NCBI GenBank assembly: GCA_022821725.1 | Contig: JAJEDB010000147.1 | Coordinates: forward strand, 28,209-92,208 | Reading direction: 5' to 3' | Length of the DNA stretch: 64,000 bases | DNA from: Candidatus Poribacteria bacterium | GTDB lineage: Bacteria > Poribacteria > WGA-4E > WGA-3G | In this document: positions 42,974 to 50,789 of the stretch, piece after piece | Layout: each line of letters begins with the position of its first letter | Numbering within the stretch: the first letter of the stretch is position 1 | Position numbers and translations under genes: made by a program | Notes under the pieces: model-generated | Databases searched by the model: none | What the model was told of the DNA's origin: nothing | The model's input: the letters and a program-made list of their open reading frames with translations, nothing else

Positions 42974-45900
42974 TTCGTTTGCAAAAAAGCAATCTTGAAC
43001 GGTAATGTTTCTGGACGAGTGTTCTTCACCGCTGACTTTGATTGCTTCACCACCCCCCATATGTCTCCCATACTCGCGGTGTACCGCGTCGATACGGCAG
43101 TCGGTAACCGTTACGTTGTGAGACTCAGAAAGCGTAAGCCCATCGTTATCCGTTCGAATGTCCACGTTGTCAATAAGCATTCCGTCACAATTTTCAGATA
43201 GAATTGCGGAACCACCGCCTCTATAGACATTCAGGTTTCGGATTTCCACGTTTTTAGTGCGTTTTAATGCAATACACGTGTTGCCCGTACCGTCAAGGGT
43301 ACCGGGACCGTATATTTTCACGCTTTGCAATTCCGATCCGAGAAGCATCGCGATATCTGCGTTCGGATAGGAAAACTTAAGCACAGCCCCTGCGTCAACT
43401 GCGAACGTAACGTTGCTTTTCAAGTAGATAGAACCCGTCGCGTAGACACCGGACGGCACGAAGACCGTTCCGCCCCCAGCGGCGTGGCAGACAGTAATGG
43501 CTTCGTTAATTGCATCTGCATCGTTTGACGTGCCATCGGCAACGGCACCGAAATGCTTCACGTTGTATGTGCCAACTTTCGCAATTGCTTCCGCTGTCAG
43601 TTCCGCGAGGGTTTCCGCGCGTTTTCTGCCCGTATACTTCTCAAGGTTCGTCACCCATTTCTTAAGCGTCATGCTGCGGACGGATTCGGCATAGTCCACC
43701 AAGGTTGCCATCGTGTATGCATATCTATGTGGATCAATCTTGCCTTCAAGCGTTTTCCAGAGTTCAGATGCTTGTATCGCCATCTCGACCGCCTCTTCCA
43801 TGTTGGCGTAGATGTCTTGGATGAGGGTCCTGCCGATAGAAAGTCGCCGATCGTGTTCCGTGAAGTGAAAAGCAGCGAGATGCGCTTCCGCACGCAACGG
43901 ATCCCCATATATCTTTTGAAGTCCCGGGGCATACTGCGCTAACACGCGTTCACGCAAGGCGGGGGTTGTAACACCTATCCCTTCCCTGTTGACGACATAG
44001 GGGGTCTTGTTCTCTGTCATATCATCATCGGAGGAATCAAACCATATACCGCGGTAACCCCGATAGTTGTAGGACTTACGCGTCACCTCTTCAAGCATCA
44101 TTAGGATAGTCTTAACCGTTTGAAGTATATCTGGATCATCGCCAAATGTCTGCTGAATCCATTCCGTGTAAATTTCATTTACCGTCAGGTCTGGGTTCCA
44201 AGAGAGCCGACCCAGTCCGTAATAGTTCACGGCGTTCAATGGGCATTCCGTCCATGCCGGTGACGGCGAGATCATTGATACCCCCATGATGCAATCCACA
44301 CTGAATTTGTTAAGACTCCCCGGTCCGTTGCGATAGGTATCCTGTTCAAACCACCATTTCCACTTCTTGACCCAAGAGACGGGCCAACTCTTGTCAATGA
44401 CGAGTTCACTACCATAGAGGTTTTTCTGAATCGCACCGTCGAGTGCGGGGATCGGTGCCCACAGATCCCAATCCATAGGGCTGCCTTTCGGAACAATAAT
44501 AACGTTGTCTCGGAAATTACCGTCCTCATGTGCGAACAGATCGTAAGGGATTAGGTTTCGGTAAGGTTCAGGCGTATACCGGAGGTTGCCGTAAACGAAT
44601 GCCCGCACGAGCACCTTTCCGCCATACGGTTTCAATGTATCCGCAATCCGGTTCGTCATGGGCGGACGCGGATCGCCGTTCTGTTTCTCCGAACCGAGTT
44701 TCATCATGTATCCACCGAAGTCAGGCACGCGGGCATAGAGGGTATCGGCGGTTTTTGGGTCGAGTGCCAGGAGATAACTCGGACTCCAGTAGAGTTTGAT
44801 GCCGTAGTCTCGGCAGATGTCGGCGAGTTTTTCGACCGCATCGAGATGATCTAAAAAATTGTTGCGGTAATGCCAGTTAATCTCACTCGGACAGAGTGCA
44901 TTCCAACCGCACGATGCCAACATGCGCACCCAATCTCGGATGCGCTTCGTATCACCCATACGCAACTCTTCCCAACTGAAGATCGAATCGTCTCTGCCAC
45001 CCCCGCGCCATCTGTCGCCGAAAAGTCCTCGGAAATATGACCAGTGTGACACCATACGGATCGGCACCTGTGGATTTTCCAAGACATCGAATGTGCGCAG
45101 ATCCTGTCCAATCTGGACGCGACGCATCAGGTCGAAGGCACCAAAAACGACCCCTGCGGGTATTCCGCCCGCAACTACAACCGCATCTTCCATCACCTTG
45201 ATGACGAACCCATCTCCTTCAATACGATCCAATTGGAGGTCCTCAGCACGATCACGGATCCAGTTGGAGGTATCGGCTGTGCCGAGAATGATCTTCGGTC
45301 CAGCGGCAGTGGCAATCTCCGAAACGGAAGGCTTGAAATTGAACATGGATTCCGCCGCCTGTGCTAATTCAGAAGCAGCCGTCTGGACGGTCGAATTCGC
45401 TCCCTCAGCGACAATGTTTCTAAATAAATCTTGATTGTGTTGTTCTGTATCAAGCGGATTGAATTGTAGCCACGCCTTGTAGAGCGTCCTGTCTATTTCT
45501 TGGTACTGGTAAGTGTTCTGCCTGCTTTCAGCCGGATTCGTATCCCGTCTTCCCGCATAGAAAGCTTTGGTCTCGTCGTAAATCCGACGGATTTCAGCGT
45601 TGGTGAGTGGCTTATTGTAAATACGCAGATCATCGAGAAAGCCGACAAAGCCTTCTCCCGTGTGAATCTCCGTTAAACCTTCACGGCGCAGCGGTTCCGT
45701 ATCCACCGTTGACAAGTCAATCGTGGCGATCTGTTCCCCATCACGCCACCCCACGATTTGCTTTGCTGTGTTGTCATAAGCAACCGCGAACAGATGCCAT
45801 TCGGAATCGCCAATGGTAGCTTTCACATGCGGATAGAACGCCCATTCGCGCATGTCGTATTGGGGCCAGTCGTAGTCGAGAATCCCTTCCCAGTATTCAA

Positions 45901-46306
45901 ATTCCTTTTCACCCCGGAAACGCACCTGAAAACAGCCACGATAGGTGTTCAATTCAATAGCATCGTTATTATATCTGAGGATGTTGGATCGATCCGATAT
46001 CGTATTTAGCCAGAAACAGATGGTGCCGCGCGACATTGCAAGCGGCGCGTTCTCAGGCACGGGAATTCGCAAGGGTTCGGTTTTGGGCATCGTTTCGATA
46101 CACGCCTGCCCCTCACCGAGTGAATAAATCTTTGCGCCACCAAGCACAGCGTGGTTCCCGTTCCCAGAGAGGTCGGTCCCGGTTCCGTCGTCAAAATTCC
46201 AATGACCGATCAATCCCCCGATTTCATCCGCTGTTACACTACCGAGTTCACTCGCTAAGACCAATGCCGCTATTACAAAAAAGGTAATGAGTACGTGATA
46301 TTCCAT
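42971..46306 (-). CDS. LamG / GH67 alpha-glucuronidase-like / pectin-lyase-fold fusion, apparently 3' truncated
   Basis: A 1111-residue exported protein. There is a signal peptide (about 1-27), then a LamG domain at about 30-250. A GH67-type region at about 255-880 opens with DRTLYKAWLQFNPLD (GH67 N) and contains the central barrel (RMVSHWSYFRGLFGDRWRGG). GH67 C-terminal hallmarks are NYYGLGRLSWNPDLTVNEIY, TEWIQQTFGDDPDILQ, and LWKTLEGKIDPHRY. A right-handed beta-helix starts near residue 905 (YNVKHFGAVADGTSNDADAI, GGGTVFVPSGVYATGSIYLK) and runs only ~200 residues. GH67 removes glucuronic acid from xylan; the beta-helix recalls polygalacturonase/pectate lyase domains, which are usually longer. 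The stop codon lies in a hairpin repeat, so the C-terminus looks truncated. GGAGC precedes the start. Confidence 0.8.
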   Translation of the reverse strand: MEYHVLITFFVIAALVLASELGSVTADEIGGLIGHWNFDDGTGTDLSGNGNHAVLGGAKIYSLGEGQACIETMPKTEPLRIPVPENAPLAMSRGTICFWLNTISDRSNILRYNNDAIELNTYRGCFQVRFRGEKEFEYWEGILDYDWPQYDMREWAFYPHVKATIGDSEWHLFAVAYDNTAKQIVGWRDGEQIATIDLSTVDTEPLRREGLTEIHTGEGFVGFLDDLRIYNKPLTNAEIRRIYDETKAFYAGRRDTNPAESRQNTYQYQEIDRTLYKAWLQFNPLDTEQHNQDLFRNIVAEGANSTVQTAASELAQAAESMFNFKPSVSEIATAAGPKIILGTADTSNWIRDRAEDLQLDRIEGDGFVIKVMEDAVVVAGGIPAGVVFGAFDLMRRVQIGQDLRTFDVLENPQVPIRMVSHWSYFRGLFGDRWRGGGRDDSIFSWEELRMGDTKRIRDWVRMLASCGWNALCPSEINWHYRNNFLDHLDAVEKLADICRDYGIKLYWSPSYLLALDPKTADTLYARVPDFGGYMMKLGSEKQNGDPRPPMTNRIADTLKPYGGKVLVRAFVYGNLRYTPEPYRNLIPYDLFAHEDGNFRDNVIIVPKGSPMDWDLWAPIPALDGAIQKNLYGSELVIDKSWPVSWVKKWKWWFEQDTYRNGPGSLNKFSVDCIMGVSMISPSPAWTECPLNAVNYYGLGRLSWNPDLTVNEIYTEWIQQTFGDDPDILQTVKTILMMLEEVTRKSYNYRGYRGIWFDSSDDDMTENKTPYVVNREGIGVTTPALRERVLAQYAPGLQKIYGDPLRAEAHLAAFHFTEHDRRLSIGRTLIQDIYANMEEAVEMAIQASELWKTLEGKIDPHRYAYTMATLVDYAESVRSMTLKKWVTNLEKYTGRKRAETLAELTAEAIAKVGTYNVKHFGAVADGTSNDADAINEAITVCHAAGGGTVFVPSGVYATGSIYLKSNVTFAVDAGAVLKFSYPNADIAMLLGSELQSVKIYGPGTLDGTGNTCIALKRTKNVEIRNLNVYRGGGSAILSENCDGMLIDNVDIRTDNDGLTLSESHNVTVTDCRIDAVHREYGRHMGGGEAIKVSGEEHSSRNITVQDCFFANE

Positions 46307-46364
46307 GTATTCGCTCCGTATCTTTAGCGATTAAGATTATTTTCCTTTGCCCTCAGTTTGGTCC

Positions 46365-47129
46365 CTACGGACTGATTTTTATATTGCCCCATGTGGTAGT
46401 TAATTTCCCAGCGGGATAAACCGCCAACGCGGATTTCAATCCTTTCGTCATGATGACCTCGATGTCATCTTCAGTGAGCGCGACACTGAAAAACGCAATC
46501 TCGTCAAAGAGACCGGAAAAGTATTGTCCCCATTGATCCAAAAAATTCGCACCAATACCGATCTCCGTGAACGTATAGGAATCGGCAACAGTCTCACCTT
46601 CTTTGCCGTTGTAATAGCCTGTTACATTCCCTTCGCCATCGAAGACAAACGCATAGTGTCCCCATTTATTGTCATCAAATTCTGGGATGACGGGTTTCCA
46701 CGCGCTACTCCAGATTTCAACTGTTTCACCTTGGTACCGAGTTGTGAAAGCCGGATTTGTCGGTCCACTGATATTTGATATCAACCGATCATCATTGGCG
46801 GCATCCCTCGGATTTGCCCACAGAACCAGTGTAACCTCTCCATCTAAGCCCAGATCCCCGACAACAACATGTCCCTTACTCTCGTTTCCATCAAATTCCA
46901 ACGCGGATTCGAACTTACCGTCATTCGTCCATTTCGGATCGTTTTCAAATTTCCCATCATTCCCATTTTCAGAGGAATCCGCCGCTGTATTCCCCTTACC
47001 TTCATCAAAGAGCCACATCCCGGCAACGGTTTTCAGATCAAATTCGGCACTGCTCATACCAGTGAACATTAGACCCAGGACAATTAAACCAACACACGCA
47101 AGCATTAAATCCGCCATTACGATCTTCAT
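46365..47129 (-). CDS. Secreted LamG domain protein
   Basis: A 254-residue exported protein with a hydrophobic signal (LMLACVGLIVLGLMFTGMSS). One LamG domain opens with VAGMWLFDEGKGNTAADSSE and includes WGHYAFVFDGEGNVTGYYNG and LFDEIAFFSVALTEDDI. The tail GKLTTTWGNIKISP matches the other two short LamG proteins. The ATG at 47129 is preferred over one eleven codons upstream because the signal then has normal length and GAGG lies just ahead. It is downstream of, and on the same strand as, the small two-helix membrane protein. Likely carbohydrate-binding. Confidence 0.87.
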   Translation of the reverse strand: MKIVMADLMLACVGLIVLGLMFTGMSSAEFDLKTVAGMWLFDEGKGNTAADSSENGNDGKFENDPKWTNDGKFESALEFDGNESKGHVVVGDLGLDGEVTLVLWANPRDAANDDRLISNISGPTNPAFTTRYQGETVEIWSSAWKPVIPEFDDNKWGHYAFVFDGEGNVTGYYNGKEGETVADSYTFTEIGIGANFLDQWGQYFSGLFDEIAFFSVALTEDDIEVIMTKGLKSALAVYPAGKLTTTWGNIKISP

Positions 47130-47322
47130 TTGCCAAACCTCATTTTTATTGGGTGAAAGCATTGTGAACCAAGAATTCGTGGAAACACGTGGCGTTAAAT
47201 GTGTGATACGTAGGTAGACAATTAATTTGTCTTATCAATCATTTGCCATTCTATCACGGATTCAATTAGGAGTGATAAAAAAAGCGGTGAACCAAAGTCC
47301 ACCGCACCGATTATATCTGTAT

Positions 47323-47694
47323 TTATGGAAGTCCATGTTTATGGAAGCCATTGGCAAGAGCTAACAAGACCAAAGCAATCATCGCCAGTCCGAAAAGCGC
47401 AATAGCGACATAAAGATCGGCATTCCCTTGGAAGGCGAAACTTTTTTCCAAACGCTCGTTTCCCGATTGCCGAATCCTTTTCGTAAGCAGCTGCTTATCG
47501 TATGCCGTAAACTTCTGCGCCCCCGGAGATGCGAGTGCTGCGCGTTGATCGAGAAACTTTTGAATCCGCCACGCTTTCCATCTACGTAACAAGAATCGAC
47601 AGAGGATGACGGTGCCAGTGGTTGCGAACAGAACCGTTGCTCCCAGTAACCAATCTGTTAGGGGGAGATGCCAAGGCAGAATCTTACCTTCCAT
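47323..47694 (-). CDS. Small two-helix membrane protein, unknown
   Basis: A 123-residue protein not assigned to any family. Hydrophobic helices lie at about residues 14-36 (LLGATVLFATTGTVILCRFL) and 93-115 (YVAIALFGLAMIALVLLALA), with a basic, helical stretch between them (RRWKAWRIQKFLDQ). A strong AAAGGAG precedes the ATG. It is divergent from the LamG gene at 47947, with a clear promoter between. No functional clue beyond the membrane location. Confidence 0.7.
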   Translation of the reverse strand: MEGKILPWHLPLTDWLLGATVLFATTGTVILCRFLLRRWKAWRIQKFLDQRAALASPGAQKFTAYDKQLLTKRIRQSGNERLEKSFAFQGNADLYVAIALFGLAMIALVLLALANGFHKHGLP

Positions 47695-47848
47695 CGTTTT
47701 CTCCTTTCCGAAAGTTGGTCGTTTTCGGATACGAAATCCCGCTCCAGTTTCGGAGTCGCCGCTGACTTAGGGGGTGTCTGTCTTCTCATTCTAAAATTAT
47801 AACGAATTTCAATCCATAGAATCAATAAAAAAGGAAAATAGATTCTAC

Positions 47849-47877
47849 TTGACATTACGCGCACCTTATGATAAAAT
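47849..47877 (+). promoter_or_regulatory. Sigma-70-like promoter of the third LamG gene
   Basis: TTGACA (47849-47854) and TAAAAT (47872-47877) with 17-bp spacing, 69 bp ahead of the start codon; AAAGGAG stands before the ATG at 47947. Strong consensus match. Confidence 0.7.
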
Positions 47878-47946
47878 AGCGAAAAATTGATGCATCAACG
47901 GTTTGTTTAGGCAATCCACTCACATTTTTCAAAGGAGATTTGTAAA

Positions 47947-48753
47947 ATGGCAAAAAATTGGGCAATACTATGCGTTTTGGCGGTCCTGGGGTTGGTATTC
48001 ATCCCACCGCTGAGCTTCGCCGCAGTCGATAGTGAGACGGCTGTCGGGGTCTGGCTCTTTGACGATGGCGATGTTAGCGATTCCAGCAGCTACGGAAACG
48101 ATGGTGAACTTATAAACGGCGCAGAGGTCACCGATGGCGGTAAATGGGGAAAAGCACTCAGCCTCGACGGCGATGATGACTACGTCAATGTCGCAAATTC
48201 AGAGAGTTTAGACAGCACAGCTGAAGCCTTCACCGGTGTCGCATGGGTAAAAATCCAACGAAAAGGCGATCCGCACGGTGGATGTTGTGCAGACGATCAC
48301 ATGGTCATCGCCTTTACGACCAATTGGAACAATATTCTGAACGTGTTCGGTCCCGGTAGAAGCGGAAATCAGGGGAAAGTCGAAGTCGGTAGCCGTGAAC
48401 TGAATCCGCGCTGGCTCTTTGGACCGACCGCAGTCAACGACGATCAGTGGCATCACCTCGCCTTCACCTACGACGGTGCGCAGAAAATCCTCTACATTGA
48501 TGGTGAAGTTGATATTGATCAGGATACAACAGGTGTTTTCGGTGTTGCAGGTGTTGATGTCCATTTAGGCGGAACACCTACGCAAAGACAAGCGTTGGGA
48601 TTGATGGACGAGATCGGCATTTTCAATGTGCCACTCGAACAAGCCGACATCCAGAACATAATGAACGATGGGCTCGGTTCGGTGCTCGGTTTAACGCCTG
48701 TCACCCCGCTGGGACGGCTAACAACAACGTGGGCAGACATTAAGTCGCAATAA
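47947..48753 (+). CDS. Secreted LamG domain protein
   Basis: A 268-residue exported protein with a signal peptide ending near SFAAV (residue ~26). The LamG domain opens with GVWLFDDGDVSDSSSYGNDG and contains DQWHHLAFTYDGAQKILYID and LMDEIGIFNVPLEQADI. The tail GRLTTTWADIKSQ matches the other two. A strong promoter and AAAGGAG precede it. A perfect 12-bp hairpin lies right after its stop, so it may be a single-gene transcript despite the TPR gene 55 bp downstream. Likely a carbohydrate-binding surface protein. Confidence 0.88.
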   Translation: MAKNWAILCVLAVLGLVFIPPLSFAAVDSETAVGVWLFDDGDVSDSSSYGNDGELINGAEVTDGGKWGKALSLDGDDDYVNVANSESLDSTAEAFTGVAWVKIQRKGDPHGGCCADDHMVIAFTTNWNNILNVFGPGRSGNQGKVEVGSRELNPRWLFGPTAVNDDQWHHLAFTYDGAQKILYIDGEVDIDQDTTGVFGVAGVDVHLGGTPTQRQALGLMDEIGIFNVPLEQADIQNIMNDGLGSVLGLTPVTPLGRLTTTWADIKSQ

Positions 48754-48766
48754 TGTAAGTTAGAGT

Positions 48767-48793
48767 GTAGGGGTTAGGTCCCCTAACCCCTAC
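48767..48793. terminator. 12-bp perfect hairpin after the LamG gene
   Basis: GTAGGGGTTAGG, loop TCC, CCTAACCCCTAC. It lies 13 bp after the LamG stop and just before the TPR gene. It may attenuate read-through or act as a mobile hairpin repeat; the flanks resemble 32915-32982. Confidence 0.65.
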
Positions 48794-48808
48794 TATTCCC
48801 TTGAACCT

Positions 48809-49975
48809 ATGACCCCATTCAAACGCGTTTTCGCGCTTCTCCTACTGTTCCTGACACCACCTACCCTTGCAGCACCGAGATACCATCCCGAAGCGGCACG
48901 GTTATATGACGCTGGATTACGTGCCCTCGCTCACGGAGATCAGGAAAAGGCGAGAACCGCTTTAGAAAAAGCCGTCACACTGGATGCCTCCTTGGCGGAT
49001 GCTCACTGCGTTTTGGGATTGATATATAAAGGTGCCGAGGAGACCCCCGCTGCTGCTGAAGCGTTTCAGCAGGCGACGGTCGCAGATGAAAACTATATCG
49101 AGGCGTATTATGAACTGGGGGATGTGCTGCTCGTTCACTTAGGAGACACCGCGCAGGCGACACGCGTCCTACAGAAAGCAGTCGCGATGGATGCGAATCA
49201 TGCACGCATACGGACCCTATTAGGGATCGCCTATTTTCGTGATAATCTCACCGATGCCGCCGTTCGTGAACTGCAACACGCACTTAAACTCGATCCAACT
49301 TCGCTGACGGCACGCTACACGCTCGGTAATGCCCTTCTTCAACAGGAAGCATGGCAATCCGCTATTGAGACTTTCAAAGCACTCATTGACATCGATCCGT
49401 TCCACGCAAAGGCACATTTTTCTTTAGGCACTGCGTATCGCCGCATTGGGAAAACAGAAGTCGCGCAGCGGAATTTACAGCGTTTTGAGGTACTATCTAT
49501 TGAGGAAGAGCAGTTGACACATCTCAAACGATTTGTGCAGCTAAATCCTACCACTGCCGAGCCGTGGTACCGACTTGGTAGAATCCAACTAAAACGTCAG
49601 CTCTGGGCGGAGGCAACGCAATCTTTGGAACGTTCCGTCGCGCTCGCGCCACAGGAGACACGCGGCTATGAAGCACTCGGATATATTCACTTTCAGGAGC
49701 AGAACTATAAGCAGGCGGTGGCGATGTACCAGAAAGCAATTCAGCGGAAACCGGACGTTGCCACCTACCGCAATAGCCTTGCCGGTGCGTATTTGATGTT
49801 AAAACAGTATCCCGAAGCGATAGAGCACTATCAAACAGCCATTCATTTAAAGCCTTCGGAACCGCGCTTTTACCTGAACCTCTCCAAAGCTTACGAACTC
49901 GCTGGTGCACACGCAGAAGCCGAGAAAACCTATCAGGAATATGAACGTCTCACGTCAAAATCCACTTCTCAATAG
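48809..49975 (+). CDS. Exported TPR-repeat protein
   Basis: A 388-residue protein with a short signal peptide (FKRVFALLLLFLTPPTLA) and about ten TPR units. Examples are YDAGLRALAHGDQEKARTAL, AYYELGDVLLVHLGDTAQAT, LGYIHFQEQNYKQAVAMYQ and HYQTAIHLKPSEPRFYLNLS. TPRs bind partner proteins. The final codons overlap the start of the FGE-like gene, so the two are coupled. The ribosome site is weak. The cluster with FGE-like and ASPIC/VCBS proteins is recurrent in this type of genome; the role is probably envelope protein handling. Confidence 0.88.
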   Translation: MTPFKRVFALLLLFLTPPTLAAPRYHPEAARLYDAGLRALAHGDQEKARTALEKAVTLDASLADAHCVLGLIYKGAEETPAAAEAFQQATVADENYIEAYYELGDVLLVHLGDTAQATRVLQKAVAMDANHARIRTLLGIAYFRDNLTDAAVRELQHALKLDPTSLTARYTLGNALLQQEAWQSAIETFKALIDIDPFHAKAHFSLGTAYRRIGKTEVAQRNLQRFEVLSIEEEQLTHLKRFVQLNPTTAEPWYRLGRIQLKRQLWAEATQSLERSVALAPQETRGYEALGYIHFQEQNYKQAVAMYQKAIQRKPDVATYRNSLAGAYLMLKQYPEAIEHYQTAIHLKPSEPRFYLNLSKAYELAGAHAEAEKTYQEYERLTSKSTSQ

Positions 49976-50789
49976 CAAATTTTCGGCACGCCTTGCAAGC
50001 CGAGAAGTATACATTCTCGGTTTACTTTATACCCTCTTGGCGTTTTCACCCTACGCGTGGACTGACCCCGAAATGTGTCTCATCGCCGCAGGGCATTTCA
50101 CTATGGGCAGCGATGACGATCTACCAAATGAAGCCCCTGCGCATAAAATCTATCTGGATGCCTATTACATCGGTAAAACGGAGGTAACCAACGCGGAATA
50201 CCACCCGTTTTGGCTTGAAAATGGTGGCATCGGCAGTGAGCACACCCCGATCAGTTATGAGGGTGAATTTGGGACATGGCCCCGCATTGCAGAAACGAAA
50301 CCGAATCATCCCGTCATAGGGGTCTCATGGCATTCCGCTGTTGCCTACGCGACGTGGCGCGGCATGCGGCTACCTACCGAAGCAGAATGGGAAAAAGCAG
50401 CACGCGGAACAAACACCAGACGCTGGCCCTGGGGGAATACCTTCACACAACGCATCAAGGGAACAACCGTCCACGCCAATACATGGACGCAATCAAGGGC
50501 GCATCCGAAACCCGTTCGTGCCTATCCTACAGGCGCAAGTCCTTACGGCGCGCACGACATGGCGGGCAACGTCTGGGAATGGGTGGCTGACTGGTATTCC
50601 GAAACCTATTACCGCCAGAGTCCCGATAGAAATCCAAAAGGACCGGCGGTCGGGAGTCGCCGCGTTGTGAGAGGTGGATCGTGGTTGAACAGGGAAAAGT
50701 TAGCGCGGTGTTCCACACGAATTGGGCAATACCCAGCGATTGGAACCAGTTTCATCGGCTTCCGACTCGCCAAAGATTATGAAAAGTAA
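49941..50789 (+). CDS. Formylglycine-generating-enzyme-like (FGE-sulfatase domain) protein lacking catalytic cysteines
   Basis: A 282-residue exported protein with an N-terminal hydrophobic segment (VYILGLLYTLLAF). The FGE-sulfatase fold is shown by MCLIAAGHFTMGSDDDLPNE, VTNAEYHPFWLENGG, RLPTEAEWEKAARG, YPTGASPYGAHDMAGNVWEW and VVRGGSWLNREKLARCSTRI. True FGE has two catalytic cysteines between GGS and RC; here that segment has none and only the RC cysteine remains. It therefore probably binds ligands or partners and does not activate sulfatases. The ATG at 49941 gives a 35-base overlap with the TPR gene and has AGGA just upstream. Confidence 0.82.
   Translation: MNVSRQNPLLNSKFSARLASREVYILGLLYTLLAFSPYAWTDPEMCLIAAGHFTMGSDDDLPNEAPAHKIYLDAYYIGKTEVTNAEYHPFWLENGGIGSEHTPISYEGEFGTWPRIAETKPNHPVIGVSWHSAVAYATWRGMRLPTEAEWEKAARGTNTRRWPWGNTFTQRIKGTTVHANTWTQSRAHPKPVRAYPTGASPYGAHDMAGNVWEWVADWYSETYYRQSPDRNPKGPAVGSRRVVRGGSWLNREKLARCSTRIGQYPAIGTSFIGFRLAKDYEK

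Noticed and set aside
48767..48793. CRISPR repeat unit
   Set aside because: A single palindrome without spacer array; better explained as terminator or hairpin repeat.
49905..49940. Longer start for the FGE-like protein
   Set aside because: It would overlap the TPR gene further and add residues before the signal segment; the ATG at 49941 has AGGA upstream.
50722..50778. Longer start for the ASPIC-ankyrin protein
   Set aside because: It would place ~19 polar residues before the signal peptide and overlap the FGE-like gene by 68 bases; the ATG at 50779 gives a normal signal.
49941..50789. Call as a true formylglycine-generating enzyme
   Set aside because: The two catalytic cysteines are missing.
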